Part shown: positions 42,908-52,473 of the stretch, piece by piece
Numbering within the stretch: the first letter of the stretch is position 1
Layout: each line of letters starts with the position of its first letter
Assembly (NCBI RefSeq): GCF_004168365.1
Contig: NZ_CP035704.1
Location: forward strand, 744,001-808,000
Reading direction: 5' to 3'
DNA: 64,000 bases
Origin: Pseudolysobacter antarcticus
GTDB lineage: Bacteria; Pseudomonadota; Gammaproteobacteria; Xanthomonadales; Rhodanobacteraceae
Translations under genes and position numbers: made by a program
Notes under the pieces: model-generated
The model's database searches: none
Told to the model about the DNA's origin: nothing
Seen by the model: the letters and a program-made list of their open reading frames with translations, nothing else

Positions 42908-43951
42908 ATGCGTTTCATCCTGGGATTGCTGAAATTCCTGATCGTTCTTCTGGTGCTGCTGATCGGGGTAGCATTCCTGCTACCGGCGAAGGTGCATGTC
43001 GAGCGCAGTATCGTCATCGATCGTCCAACCTCCGAAGTATTCGCCGTGGTGAACAGTTTCAAATTGTTCAACTCGTGGTCGCCGTGGGCCGAGAAAGATC
43101 CGAACGCCAAATATACGTTTGAAGGTCCGCGCAGCGGCGTTGGCGCGAAAATCAGCTGGGTCGGCAACGACCAGGTTGGCAGCGGCAACCAGACCATCAC
43201 CGAAAGCGATTCGAAACAAGCTGACAAGCGTGTCAGCAGCGCGATCGATTTTGGCGAGATGGGAAAAGTATCCGCCGATTTTTTCCTAAGTTCCGCGCCC
43301 AAGGGTAGTCAGGTGCGTTGGACCATGGACATGAATCTGCCAATGTCGTTCGACCAGAAGTTCGTTTCGAACCTGATCGGTCGCTACATGGGTTTGTTCA
43401 TGGACAAACTGGTCGGCCCCGACTACGAACGCGGTTTGGGCAAGCTCAAGGTTTTGCTGGAAGGGTTTCCGAACGTCGACATAGCCGGCATGGACGGCGA
43501 GCCCGTCGAGCTGGCCGCGCACAAGATTCTGTTCGTGAGTGCGCACAGCAGTAACGACGTTGCGGCAACGTCCGCCACGCTCGCAGCTGCTTACACGCAG
43601 ATTCGCAGTTATGCGCTCGCCAACAGGATTCTGCTCATGGATGCACCGCTGTCCATCACTACCAGCTCTGATGCGAGCGGCTGGCAATTCGATGCGGCCA
43701 TTCCAGTGGATCGCATCGATGGCGCCGCCGATGATCAGGTAAAATCCGGCACCACGTATGCCGGAAAAGCAGTGCAGTTTTGGAGTGTTGGCGCTTACGA
43801 CAAACTCACTGACAGCATTGCTCGGGCGTATGCGTGGCTTGCAGTGAACGGGTATCAGCCGGCGGATCGTTTGATCGAACAATATATCGATGATCCGGCC
43901 AGTATGCCGGTGGAACAAGTCCGCACGCAGATCCAGATTCCGGTCAAGTAG
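42908..43951 (+). CDS. SRPBCC-family protein with a GyrI-like ligand-binding domain
   Basis: The 347-residue protein has an N-terminal TM (LKFLIVLLVLLIGVAFLLPA), an SRPBCC/polyketide-cyclase-like fold at about 30-170 (VERSIVIDRPTSEVFAVVNSFKLFNSWSPWAEKDP) and a C-terminal GyrI-like domain (about 205-345, DKLTDSIARAYAWLAVNGYQPADRLIEQYIDDPA). Such proteins may bind small hydrophobic ligands at the envelope. The precise function is unknown. Confidence 0.75.
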   Translation: MRFILGLLKFLIVLLVLLIGVAFLLPAKVHVERSIVIDRPTSEVFAVVNSFKLFNSWSPWAEKDPNAKYTFEGPRSGVGAKISWVGNDQVGSGNQTITESDSKQADKRVSSAIDFGEMGKVSADFFLSSAPKGSQVRWTMDMNLPMSFDQKFVSNLIGRYMGLFMDKLVGPDYERGLGKLKVLLEGFPNVDIAGMDGEPVELAAHKILFVSAHSSNDVAATSATLAAAYTQIRSYALANRILLMDAPLSITTSSDASGWQFDAAIPVDRIDGAADDQVKSGTTYAGKAVQFWSVGAYDKLTDSIARAYAWLAVNGYQPADRLIEQYIDDPASMPVEQVRTQIQIPVK

Positions 43952-44137
43952 CTGAGCCTCGAATGACGGTCGACTAATTAGCAGTTGCGAAAATCGACGA
44001 GAAATGCGATACCTTGCAGTGCAAAATAAATCAGCGAAAGCCAAGGGGATGGCCGCCGCTTTTCTGGCCTCGTGTAGCATTCAAGGATAGAGTTTCGACT
44101 ATGCAGGTGGTGTTTCAGGGGTGCTCCAAATAACGCC

Positions 44138-45145
44138 ATGCGCAAAAAAATCATCAAAGACTCCAACCGCGGCAATGCAGTGTTTGCACCTGCGCTAACG
44201 TGGCGACCACTTTCCTTGATCCTGTGCGGTGCGCTCCTTGCCGCTTGTCAGGATCAAGCTCCCGCGCCCAAGCCTGCCGATGCGCCCAAGCCAGCTGCGG
44301 CCGCTGCTGCTGCGGTGGAGCCTGGTTCAGTCACGCCGGATGCTGCTGCCGTGCCATTGACACCGGCAGACATCAATCAGCTTTTGCAGGACGCCCGAAA
44401 GCACTTGCAGGCGCAGCGTCTGGTCGCGCCGCCGGGCAACAATGCGCTCGAAAATTATTCAAGAGTGCTCGAAGCGGATCCGAAAAATCTCACAGCAAGA
44501 GACGCGCTGCGTGAGCTGTTTCCGTTTGCGGTGAGTGTGGCCGAACAGAACATCAATTCTGGCACGCTGGATGAGTCCGAGCGCATCGTGACCTTGATGA
44601 GCAAAAGCGATCCGAACAACAATACCTTGCTGATCCTGCGGGGCAAGATCGACGCCAAGCGCAAGCTCGCCGATCAAACGCAGAAGGACAAGGACACCGC
44701 GCTCGCCGCAGCTACCGCGGCCGCCGCGGCAAAGAAAGGCACGCCGACCTCGCCATCGCCTGCCGATGCGGCGACGCCAACCGCGGCTACTCCTGCAGCC
44801 GCACCGGCGCCGGTCGCGGCGGCGCCGACACCAGCGCCCGCTCCTGTGGCGGCAGTGCCTGCCGGTGGCGAAAGCCACGATGCCAAAGCCATCGCCACCC
44901 CATCGCCGGAATATCCGCCGGCGGCGTATCGCGCGCACACGGATGGCTGGGTGCAGGTTGCATTCACCGTTACCGAGCAGGGCGCAGTCGCCGATGTGAA
45001 AGTCACTGGCTCGCAGCCGGCGCGTGTATTTGACAAGGCTGCGGTCAGCGCAATTCAGCGCTGGACATTCACGCCGAAGATGGAAAACGGCAAGGCGGTT
45101 GCAGCACAGATGAGTCGACGTCTCGAGTTCAAGGCTACTCAGTAG
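44138..45145 (+). CDS. Lipoprotein with a TonB C-terminal domain
   Basis: The 335-residue protein has a lipoprotein signal ending LLAAC with Cys37, an Ala/Pro-rich spacer, a helical middle region (about 75-170), another Ala/Pro-rich linker and a TonB_C domain at about 240-335 (SPEYPPAAYRAHTDGWVQVAFTV, RVFDKAAVSAIQRWTFTP). TonB energisers normally have an inner-membrane TM anchor, so a lipidated version may instead act at the outer or inner membrane leaflet as a partner or periplasmic adaptor. Its 3' end overlaps the convergent hydrolase gene by 11 bp. Confidence 0.75.
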   Translation: MRKKIIKDSNRGNAVFAPALTWRPLSLILCGALLAACQDQAPAPKPADAPKPAAAAAAAVEPGSVTPDAAAVPLTPADINQLLQDARKHLQAQRLVAPPGNNALENYSRVLEADPKNLTARDALRELFPFAVSVAEQNINSGTLDESERIVTLMSKSDPNNNTLLILRGKIDAKRKLADQTQKDKDTALAAATAAAAAKKGTPTSPSPADAATPTAATPAAAPAPVAAAPTPAPAPVAAVPAGGESHDAKAIATPSPEYPPAAYRAHTDGWVQVAFTVTEQGAVADVKVTGSQPARVFDKAAVSAIQRWTFTPKMENGKAVAAQMSRRLEFKATQ

Positions 45146-46487
45146 CCTCTTCTTTACGACTCGTTACAGCGGCTGCCGCCTGGCGCGGCAGCCGCTGAGT
45201 ATTGTTGACGGTCACATGCGTCGGCTTCGCCGTTTCGATGCCGGCCCAATCGACTTGTGGCATGCCGAGATAACGATCCAGCACCATCGGGATCAATCCC
45301 GCCGGCATGCCGCAATCGCAATTCCACATCATCACCACGCCAAAACGATACTTCGGAAAAAACGCGATCATCGCGCGATAGCCCTGTACTGCACCGGCGT
45401 GATAATCCAGCGTCTCACCGGCATAATCGAACACGCGCCAACCGAGAGCGTAATTAGCATCGCGCACGCGGCTGCGTCGCCATGGCGCACCGCGCGCTTC
45501 GATTGGTGTGGTGATGCGCGGCCGGTGAATATCATCCAGAACATTCTGCGGCAGCACATCGGTGCGTCCGCCCATCTGCGCGATCAACCACGACGTCATG
45601 TCCTTGATGCTGGCGTTGACGCCCGCTGCCGGCGCCACGTGGTAGTAAGCTTCCTTCGCTTCCATCGGCAACCATACGCCGCCGCGCCGAGTGTGCGGGC
45701 GCGCCCAACTCGCGCTGGCTTCGAGTGCAACCTTGCCATAGGTCGCGGTGTTCATGCCGAGCGGATGGAACAAACGCTTCTCGACCTGGTGATAGAAAAA
45801 ATCGCCGGTCAACGCGTAGGTGATATCGCCGATCAAACTGTAGGTGATGTTCTGGTAGCCATAGCACTGGCCGACCGGACACGCCATCGGCACTTCCTTG
45901 AGTTTTTCCACGAGCAGTTGATATGGCTCGTCCTGTTCCAGCAAATTGTCGTAGGTGTTGTGCGGTAGGCCGACGCTCTGGCTGAGGATTTCGCCGACCG
46001 TGAGTTGCGCGCTCGCCGACGAATCATGCAGCTCGAACGCGGGCAGCACGCTGCCGATTCGCGTCTCCCATCCGAACAATCCGTCACGTACCATCAGGCC
46101 CGCCAATCCGCTCGCGAACGCCTTGGATAACGAAGCGAGACGAAACACCGAATCTGCCGTCACCGGCAAACGTTTGGTCGCGTCGGCGTAACCGATGCCG
46201 CGTTGTAGCAGAACTTTATTGTCCTGCACGACAGCGACCGCAAGCCCCGACACCTGGCCGGATTGATCGACCAGATCCAGCCATTGATCGAGATTTTTTG
46301 CGGTATCTTCGGCGTTGCGCGGACCCGCGCTTGGATTGGCCAATAACGACGGAGCAACGGTCGGATTTTTCTTGCTCGCCGCCGAAGCCGCCTTGGGTTT
46401 GGAGCGTGCCGCATGAGCATCGAGAGTCGGCATCGCTGCGAGGCTGGTCGCCGTCAGCAGCAGTACCAAATTACGAACATGATTCAT
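45135..46487 (-). CDS. Serine hydrolase, class C beta-lactamase/esterase family
   Basis: The 450-residue secreted protein has a signal peptide (VLLLTATSLAAMPTLDAHA) and the beta-lactamase/PBP fold: the SxxK nucleophile in FRLASLSKAFASGLAG, YxN-like CYGYQNITYSL and a C-terminal region with LDYHAGAVQGYRAMIAFFP in place of KTG. It could be a D-aminopeptidase, carboxypeptidase or esterase rather than a resistance enzyme. Confidence 0.85.
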   Translation of the reverse strand: MNHVRNLVLLLTATSLAAMPTLDAHAARSKPKAASAASKKNPTVAPSLLANPSAGPRNAEDTAKNLDQWLDLVDQSGQVSGLAVAVVQDNKVLLQRGIGYADATKRLPVTADSVFRLASLSKAFASGLAGLMVRDGLFGWETRIGSVLPAFELHDSSASAQLTVGEILSQSVGLPHNTYDNLLEQDEPYQLLVEKLKEVPMACPVGQCYGYQNITYSLIGDITYALTGDFFYHQVEKRLFHPLGMNTATYGKVALEASASWARPHTRRGGVWLPMEAKEAYYHVAPAAGVNASIKDMTSWLIAQMGGRTDVLPQNVLDDIHRPRITTPIEARGAPWRRSRVRDANYALGWRVFDYAGETLDYHAGAVQGYRAMIAFFPKYRFGVVMMWNCDCGMPAGLIPMVLDRYLGMPQVDWAGIETAKPTHVTVNNTQRLPRQAAAAVTSRKEEATE

Positions 46488-46703
46488 TCGCTTGTGTTGT
46501 CCTCTGGGGCAATTCTACCCGTGGTATTCTTGGTCTGCATGGAACCCTGCAGGGTGCAAGGATCTTAAAGCAAAGATCGGCGCAGCGAGTTAGGTAATTG
46601 TTTGCAGCACGCAGGTAATCCTGAGTTGATTCGCATCGTCGGCATGCTTCCAACAGTGCATGCCGGACATTCTATCTAGCGCAACGTTCTGGAGGAAAGG
46701 AAT

Positions 46704-47291
46704 ATGAGTTTGCTGATTCTGCTTATCATCGTCGGCGTGGTCGTGTTCATGGCGATCGGCATCTACAACGGCCTGGTCACTGGACGCAACGGTTACAAGA
46801 ATGCGTTCGCACAGATCGACGTGCAACTCACGCGCCGCTACGACCTCATTCCGAACTTGGTCGAAGTCGCCAAGGGCTACATGAAACACGAGAGTGAAAC
46901 GCTCGAAGCCGTGGTTCAGGCGCGCAACTCGGCTGTCACCGGCCTCAGCGCGGCGAAAGCTAATCCGGGCGATCCGAATGCGATGCAGCAGTTGTCAGGC
47001 GCAGAGAATGTGCTCACGCAATCGGTCGGAAAATTGTTCGCCCTGGCCGAAGCGTATCCCGATCTGAAAGCCAACCAGACCATGATGCAATTGTCCGAAG
47101 AACTCACCAGCACCGAGAACAAGGTCGCGTTCGCACGTCAGGCCTACAACGATGCGGTGATGGGCTACAACAATCGTCGCGAAGTGTTTCCAAGCTCGTT
47201 CATCGCCAACATGTACGGCTTCACCGCCGCAACGCCGCTCGAAATCGAATCGCCGCAGAAACGCGAAGCGGTCAAGGTTTCTTTCAGCTAA
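46704..47291 (+). CDS. lemA: LemA-family membrane protein
   Basis: The 195-residue protein has an N-terminal TM (LLILLIIVGVVVFMAIGIYN) and the conserved helical LemA body (NAFAQIDVQLTRRYDLIPNLVEVAKGYMKHE, AYPDLKANQTMMQLSEELTSTENKVAFARQAYND). GGAGGAAAGGA is a strong ribosome site. LemA genes are usually paired with an M48 protease, as here, 64 bp downstream. Confidence 0.92.
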   Translation: MSLLILLIIVGVVVFMAIGIYNGLVTGRNGYKNAFAQIDVQLTRRYDLIPNLVEVAKGYMKHESETLEAVVQARNSAVTGLSAAKANPGDPNAMQQLSGAENVLTQSVGKLFALAEAYPDLKANQTMMQLSEELTSTENKVAFARQAYNDAVMGYNNRREVFPSSFIANMYGFTAATPLEIESPQKREAVKVSFS

Positions 47292-47355
47292 GAGTTTCTC
47301 TCAAAAGACGTAACAGTCGGACACGTTCACCACGCACTGAAACAGGAGCGCCACG

Positions 47356-49356
47356 ATGAACTTCTTCGAACAGCAGGAGCGTGCGCGCAAGCACACGCGC
47401 CACATGCTGATGCTGTTCATCGTGGCGGTCGCGGCAATCGTGTTCGCGGTCGATCTGGTGCTGGTCATCGCGATGAACAGCGGCGGCGGCCGGCACAGCT
47501 CCGCGCATGTGACGATGAGCATTTTCAGCCCGGGTGCGTTGTTCCTGTCGACGGCGATCACGCTCGCCGTCATTGGCCTGGCATCGCTGTACAAGATATC
47601 GACCTTGCGCTCGGGCGGCTCGGCGGTCGCGTTGCAACTCGGTGCAACCTTGGTCCCGGCCGATACCACCGACTTCGCGTATCGACGTCTGCGCAACGTC
47701 GTAGAAGAAATCGCGATCGCGTCCGGCGTGCCCGTGCCGGAAATTTTCGTGATGGAAGACGAACCCGGCATCAACGCGTTTGCCGCCGGTTACACCACTG
47801 CCGATGCGGCAGTCACGGTCACGCGCGGCGCGATCGACAAACTCACACGCGAAGAATTGCAAGGAGTCATCGCGCACGAATTCAGCCACGTTCTCAACGG
47901 CGACATGCGCCTCAATATCCGCCTGATGGGCGTCGTGTTCGGCATCCTCGTATTGTTTATCGTCGGTCAGAAAATCGCCCAGGGTGGATTCTGGTTCAGC
48001 AGTTCCGACGATCGTCGCAACAACGGCGGCATTGTCGCTTTCGGTTTTGCACTAATGGCGATCGGCGGCATCGGCCTGTTTTTTGGGCGCCTGATCAAGG
48101 CCGGCATTTCGCGCCAGCGCGAATATCTGGCCGATGCTTCGGCGGTGCAGTTCACGCGCCAGACCGTCGGCATTTCCGGCGCACTGAAAAAAATCGGTGG
48201 CCTCGCCGAAGGCTCGAAACTCGGCGTATCCGACAAGGAAGAAGTCGCGCACATGTTGTTTGGCGACGGCATCGGTTATTCGGCCATGTTCGCCACGCAT
48301 CCGCCGCTGCCAAAACGCATCCGCGCGATCGAACCGAATTTCAACGAGAGCGAATTCGCTGCGATCGCCGCGGCGTGGTCGGAGCCGGTCGCCGCATCGG
48401 ACATGGATGGCAGCAACGTGTCGATCTCGGGCCTCGCGCCGGTCGGCGCCGCGACGATGGTGCAGCGTGCCGCGCAGGCTGCGGTCGTCGCCGATAAAGC
48501 CGCGCCATTACCCGCCGCGAATGCGCAACTCCACGTCAGCCCGCAGATGGTCGTGGCACAAGTATCCGCGCCCGGCAAGGACGATTACCAGACCGCCGGC
48601 ACGCTCAATAATGCGATCCCGGATCGCATGCGCAGTCTGGCCTACACGCTCGATCGCGCGATGCCGCTGATCTATTCGCTCGTGCTGGAACAAGCGCCGG
48701 AAATCCACACGCGCCAACTGGCATTGATCGAACGTTATTACGACGCCACGATGCGCCAGAAAGTCGAGGAGTTATTGCCGGAAGTCGCCGCGCTGCATCC
48801 GATGCAACGCCTGCCGCTGGCTGCGCTCGCTTTCCCCGCGCTGCGCAAACAACCGCGCCCGGCGCTGCAGACTTTTGTGCTGGTTTTGAATCAGCTGATC
48901 CAGGCCGATGGCCAGACCAGCCTCGAAGAATATTGCCTCGCCAAACTCGTCAGCGTGCAGGTGATCGAAGCGCTCGATCCATCGCGCAGCGCGTCGATCG
49001 GCCGCAACAAATTGCCGGACTGCGCCACCCAAATTACCAATCTGTTCGCCATCGTCGCGCGCTACGGCAACGACGACGAACCTGCCGCGCGTCACGCCTA
49101 TCTGCAAGGCATGCGCGAAGTATTGCCCGACAGCATTGCGCCATACGCGCCGCCGAAAGAATGGACGATGGCGATGGACGGCGCATTGCGTGCGCTCGAT
49201 CTACTCGCGCCCGCTGGCAAGGAATTATTGCTGCGCGGTTTGACTGCCGCGATCAGCGCCGATGGCAAAGTCAGCGTCAGCGAAGCCGAACTGCTGCGCA
49301 CGATTTGCGCTTCGTTGCATTGCCCGCTGCCGCCGCAACTTGATCAGGTCGCGTGA
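47356..49356 (+). CDS. M48 (HtpX-like) membrane protease with a TerB-like C-terminal domain
   Basis: The 666-residue protein has TM segments at about 18-40 and 50-75, the zinc motif HEFSH in LQGVIAHEFSHVLNGDM, two further TM helices near 195-240 and a third ligand Glu in the SRQREYLADASAVQF segment. The C-terminal half (about 400-666) is not protease. It ends in a TerB-like helical module (ADGKVSVSEAELLRTICASLHC). It probably degrades misfolded membrane proteins; the extension may regulate it. Confidence 0.85.
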   Translation: MNFFEQQERARKHTRHMLMLFIVAVAAIVFAVDLVLVIAMNSGGGRHSSAHVTMSIFSPGALFLSTAITLAVIGLASLYKISTLRSGGSAVALQLGATLVPADTTDFAYRRLRNVVEEIAIASGVPVPEIFVMEDEPGINAFAAGYTTADAAVTVTRGAIDKLTREELQGVIAHEFSHVLNGDMRLNIRLMGVVFGILVLFIVGQKIAQGGFWFSSSDDRRNNGGIVAFGFALMAIGGIGLFFGRLIKAGISRQREYLADASAVQFTRQTVGISGALKKIGGLAEGSKLGVSDKEEVAHMLFGDGIGYSAMFATHPPLPKRIRAIEPNFNESEFAAIAAAWSEPVAASDMDGSNVSISGLAPVGAATMVQRAAQAAVVADKAAPLPAANAQLHVSPQMVVAQVSAPGKDDYQTAGTLNNAIPDRMRSLAYTLDRAMPLIYSLVLEQAPEIHTRQLALIERYYDATMRQKVEELLPEVAALHPMQRLPLAALAFPALRKQPRPALQTFVLVLNQLIQADGQTSLEEYCLAKLVSVQVIEALDPSRSASIGRNKLPDCATQITNLFAIVARYGNDDEPAARHAYLQGMREVLPDSIAPYAPPKEWTMAMDGALRALDLLAPAGKELLLRGLTAAISADGKVSVSEAELLRTICASLHCPLPPQLDQVA

Positions 49357-49374
49357 TAAAGGCCAAGCGCGACA

Positions 49375-49839
49375 ATGCAATCGCGCCATGAATTTCTGTT
49401 GATGCTCGCTGGCTGCGGCGGATTTCTAGGCGGACTGCTGCATGTCGTGGCGCTCATCGGTGGCCCGCGATGGATCGCTGCCATTGGTGCGCCGCCCTGG
49501 GTAGTGCAATCCGCACAGCGGGGAACGTGGATAGCACCCGTTGGTGCTCTCGTCATCACCGTCTTGATGTGGTTGTGCAGTGCCTACGCTTTTTCTGGTG
49601 CGGGGATGTTGCGGCGTCTGCCGTTGCTGCGGACGGGTCTGTTTTCGATTGCACTGGTATGTATTCTTCGTGGCATTGTGTTGGTGCCGCTGGTCGTCTA
49701 TTTGCACCTGGAACTGATGGCTCATATTGGCAGTTTTGAAATCATCGCTTCGATGATTTGGCTGATCATCGGCTTGTTCTTTGCGTTCGGCCTGCATGGC
49801 ATGCCGAGAAAGCATCGCAACCCAAGCCGACCCGGCTAG
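49375..49839 (+). CDS. Small integral membrane protein of unknown function
   Basis: The 154-residue product has four predicted TM helices (FLLMLAGCGGFLGGLLHVVALI; APVGALVITVLMWLCSAYAF; LLRTGLFSIALVCILRGIVLVPL; IGSFEIIASMIWLIIGLFFAFGL) and a basic tail. It starts 18 bp after the M48 protease gene in the same direction. I do not recognise a named family. Confidence 0.6.
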   Translation: MQSRHEFLLMLAGCGGFLGGLLHVVALIGGPRWIAAIGAPPWVVQSAQRGTWIAPVGALVITVLMWLCSAYAFSGAGMLRRLPLLRTGLFSIALVCILRGIVLVPLVVYLHLELMAHIGSFEIIASMIWLIIGLFFAFGLHGMPRKHRNPSRPG

Positions 49840-49902
49840 TTCTCATCTCGCGCAATAGCTTTGGCGCGTACCGCGCTAGCTGCCGCAACACGGCTGTCCC
49901 CA

Positions 49903-51480
49903 CTAGCCCGCCAGAATCAAATCGCTGGCTTTTTCCGCAATCATGATCGTCGGCGCATTGGTATTGCCGGTCGGTAACATCGGCATCACTGACGCATCGA
50001 TCACGCGCAAGCCGCTCACGCCGTGTACGCGCAATTCGGCATCGACCACCGATTGGACATCGTTGCCCATCTTGCAGGTGCCGATCGGGTGATAAATGGT
50101 TTCGGCCTTGCGCCGGATAAACGCTTCGATCTCGGCATCGGATTGGATGGCGCTGCCCGGAAAAATCTCGTCGCCACGATACGGCGAAAATGTCGCGGCG
50201 GAAAAAATCTGGCGCGACAGTTTTACGCCTTCGACCAGCATCGCCAGATCGTGCCCATCGGCATCGCTCAGATAATTTGCATGGATCGCCGCCGCATCGG
50301 CCGGATTTGCCGAGTGCAAACGAATCGCGCCACGGCTGTGCGGATGCAATGCGCACGCGTGCATCGTGTAGCCGTAACCGGGTAGGCGGTTGCGGCCATG
50401 ATCGTCGAGAATCGCCGGCACGAAATGGAATTGCATGTCGCAACGGTCATCCGTCGCCAGCCGCGTACGCACAAATCCACCGGCCTCGGCCACGTTCGAT
50501 GTGCCGGGGCCGCGGCGCTTGAGGTAATAATTCCACGCGGTGGAAATGTCGCTGATCTGATCGTAAGTAATCGGCTGAGTGCAGCGATCAATCGTGCAGA
50601 TGTCGAGATGATCCTGCAGATTTTTACCGACGCCGGGCAGCGCGTGCTTGACACGGATATCGTGCTTGCGCAATTCATCGGCCGGGCCGACACCCGATAG
50701 CATCAGCAACTGCGGCGAGTTGATCGCGCCGCCGCACAGCAAAACCTCACGCGCTTCGGCACGTTTCAAGCGACCGTGATGACGATAATCCACACCAACC
50801 GCGCGGCCAGATTCGATCAGCACGCGTTGCGTTATCGCGCTGGTGCGCACAGTCAGGTTGGCGCGCCCGCGCACCGGGCGTAGATAACCTTGCGCGGTCG
50901 AACAACGCGCGCTGTTTTTCTGCGTCACCTGGTAATACCCGAAACCTTCCTGCGTGGCGCCGTTGAAATCCGTGTTCGTGACAAAACCGCTCGCCGCTGC
51001 GGCATCGAGGAAAACTTGCGACAGCGGATTGTGATACGTCAGATCCTGCACGCCGAGCGGGCCGTCACCGCCGTGCAGTGCATCGGCGCCGCGTGTATTG
51101 CCTTCGGCGCGCTTGAAATATGGCAGCACCTCGTTCCAGCTCCAGCCCGGGTTGCCGAGCCCGGCCCACTCATCGTAGTCGCCCGCGACGCCGCGGATAT
51201 AACACATCGCGTTGATCGAACTCGAACCACCGAGCACCTTGCCACGCGGCCACCATAGGCGGCGATTTTCGAGCTGCGCTTCGGGCTCGGTCGAGTAATT
51301 CCAGTTGACGCCTTTTTGCCCGACCAGCTTGGCGATGCCCGCAGGCATGTGGATAAACGGATGCCAGTCGCCGGGTCCGGCTTCGAGCAGCAGCACGCGT
51401 TTGGAGGGATCTGCGCTGAGCCGATTGGCCAGCACACAACCGGCAGAACCGGCACCGACAATCACATAATCGTAGGTCAT
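49903..51480 (-). CDS. GMC-family FAD oxidoreductase, choline/alcohol dehydrogenase-like
   Basis: The 525-residue enzyme has the FAD Rossmann motif [23 protein letters not shown] signature 1 near [21 protein letters not shown], signature 2 [17 protein letters not shown], and the C-terminal catalytic [24 protein letters not shown] and [19 protein letters not shown] set the start at the ATG at 51480; the frame extends upstream by 76 codons over the MOSC gene's end. The substrate is likely a primary alcohol; choline oxidation is not proven as no betB neighbours it. Confidence 0.88.
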   Translation of the reverse strand: MTYDYVIVGAGSAGCVLANRLSADPSKRVLLLEAGPGDWHPFIHMPAGIAKLVGQKGVNWNYSTEPEAQLENRRLWWPRGKVLGGSSSINAMCYIRGVAGDYDEWAGLGNPGWSWNEVLPYFKRAEGNTRGADALHGGDGPLGVQDLTYHNPLSQVFLDAAAASGFVTNTDFNGATQEGFGYYQVTQKNSARCSTAQGYLRPVRGRANLTVRTSAITQRVLIESGRAVGVDYRHHGRLKRAEAREVLLCGGAINSPQLLMLSGVGPADELRKHDIRVKHALPGVGKNLQDHLDICTIDRCTQPITYDQISDISTAWNYYLKRRGPGTSNVAEAGGFVRTRLATDDRCDMQFHFVPAILDDHGRNRLPGYGYTMHACALHPHSRGAIRLHSANPADAAAIHANYLSDADGHDLAMLVEGVKLSRQIFSAATFSPYRGDEIFPGSAIQSDAEIEAFIRRKAETIYHPIGTCKMGNDVQSVVDAELRVHGVSGLRVIDASVMPMLPTGNTNAPTIMIAEKASDLILAG

Positions 51481-51524
51481 GACTTTCTTGTTTTTGCGTG
51501 GAAGCCGAAGGCTAGTCGGCGAGG

Positions 51525-52334
51525 CTAGAGCAGATGCTCCAGAACTTCGATCGCGTCCCCCGCACGAATCACGCCTTGGCCACGCGCGATCAGGTTCTGG
51601 CCGAACGTAACGCCGGCCGGCGTGCGCCGATAACCGATCAACGTGCGCAGCGGTTCGCCATCCGGGCTGAGTTCGCCGCGCGCGGGATCGACCGTAGTAA
51701 ACACACAACGCGTGCAGGATTTGACTACATCGAATTCGATCTCGCCGATGCGAATTCGTGACCAGCGATCTTCGGCATGCGCTTCACATCCGGCGACCAC
51801 GAGGTTCGGACGGAATTGCCACATGCCGACCGGACGCACGAGCCGTGCATTCAAGCCATCCAGCGCCGCTTGCGAGATCAGCAGCAGCGGATACGCATCG
51901 GCAAAGCTGACTTCGTCACCGGCACGCGCATGCTCGGTAACCACACGCGCGCAGTCATCGTCCATAAAAACCAGGCGACATGGTCGTCCGAGAAATGTAC
52001 TGAGCCAGACGTTCGCGGAAGCATCGGCGAGTTGCGCGGCGACGATATTTTTCCACACCGTGACATCCAGCCGCGGCGCATTCGCTGGCGGAAATGAAAC
52101 GTGCAACGGCGCCATCTGCGGCGCCCGCAGTATGAGTCCGGTAGCGACCGGTTCGGCTTGCAGCAAGGTCATCCGCGCCAATTCGCGACCGGTAATGAAA
52201 CGCGCATTTTCATCCACGATCATCCAGCGCCGATCGTGGGCGAGGCCGCGCTTCTCGACGACGGCGGAAGCCAGCGTGAGTTGTGCGCAGGATTTGATCG
52301 GGTAGATATGCAGCGAAGCCAGTGTTGTGCTCAT
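51525..52334 (-). CDS. MOSC-domain protein (YcbX-like molybdenum cofactor enzyme)
   Basis: The 269-residue protein has a MOSC N-terminal barrel (LASLHIYPIKSCAQLTLASAVVEKRGLAHDRRWMIVDE) and a MOSC domain with the conserved Cys in FDVVKSCTRCVFTTVDP that binds Mo cofactor. YcbX-type enzymes reduce N-hydroxylated compounds. I use the ATG at 52334, which suits the barrel start. Confidence 0.88.
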   Translation of the reverse strand: MSTTLASLHIYPIKSCAQLTLASAVVEKRGLAHDRRWMIVDENARFITGRELARMTLLQAEPVATGLILRAPQMAPLHVSFPPANAPRLDVTVWKNIVAAQLADASANVWLSTFLGRPCRLVFMDDDCARVVTEHARAGDEVSFADAYPLLLISQAALDGLNARLVRPVGMWQFRPNLVVAGCEAHAEDRWSRIRIGEIEFDVVKSCTRCVFTTVDPARGELSPDGEPLRTLIGYRRTPAGVTFGQNLIARGQGVIRAGDAIEVLEHLL

Positions 52335-52473
52335 GCGCGCAGAATACGGTATTGCCCGGCCCGCGCAAATCTGCGACGCATCGAGCGTGCTGTCGCAGCG
52401 TTCGCAAAGGCAGTCGAATTTTCTCCGGCTTCTGCTAGGCTTTGCATTCCGCCTCGGTAAAGGAACCGCGCTG

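Noticed and set aside
45135-46487. Calling the class C beta-lactamase-like gene an antibiotic-resistance gene
   Set aside because: The fold family is broad and the C-terminal KTG motif is not evident, so an esterase or peptidase role is as likely.
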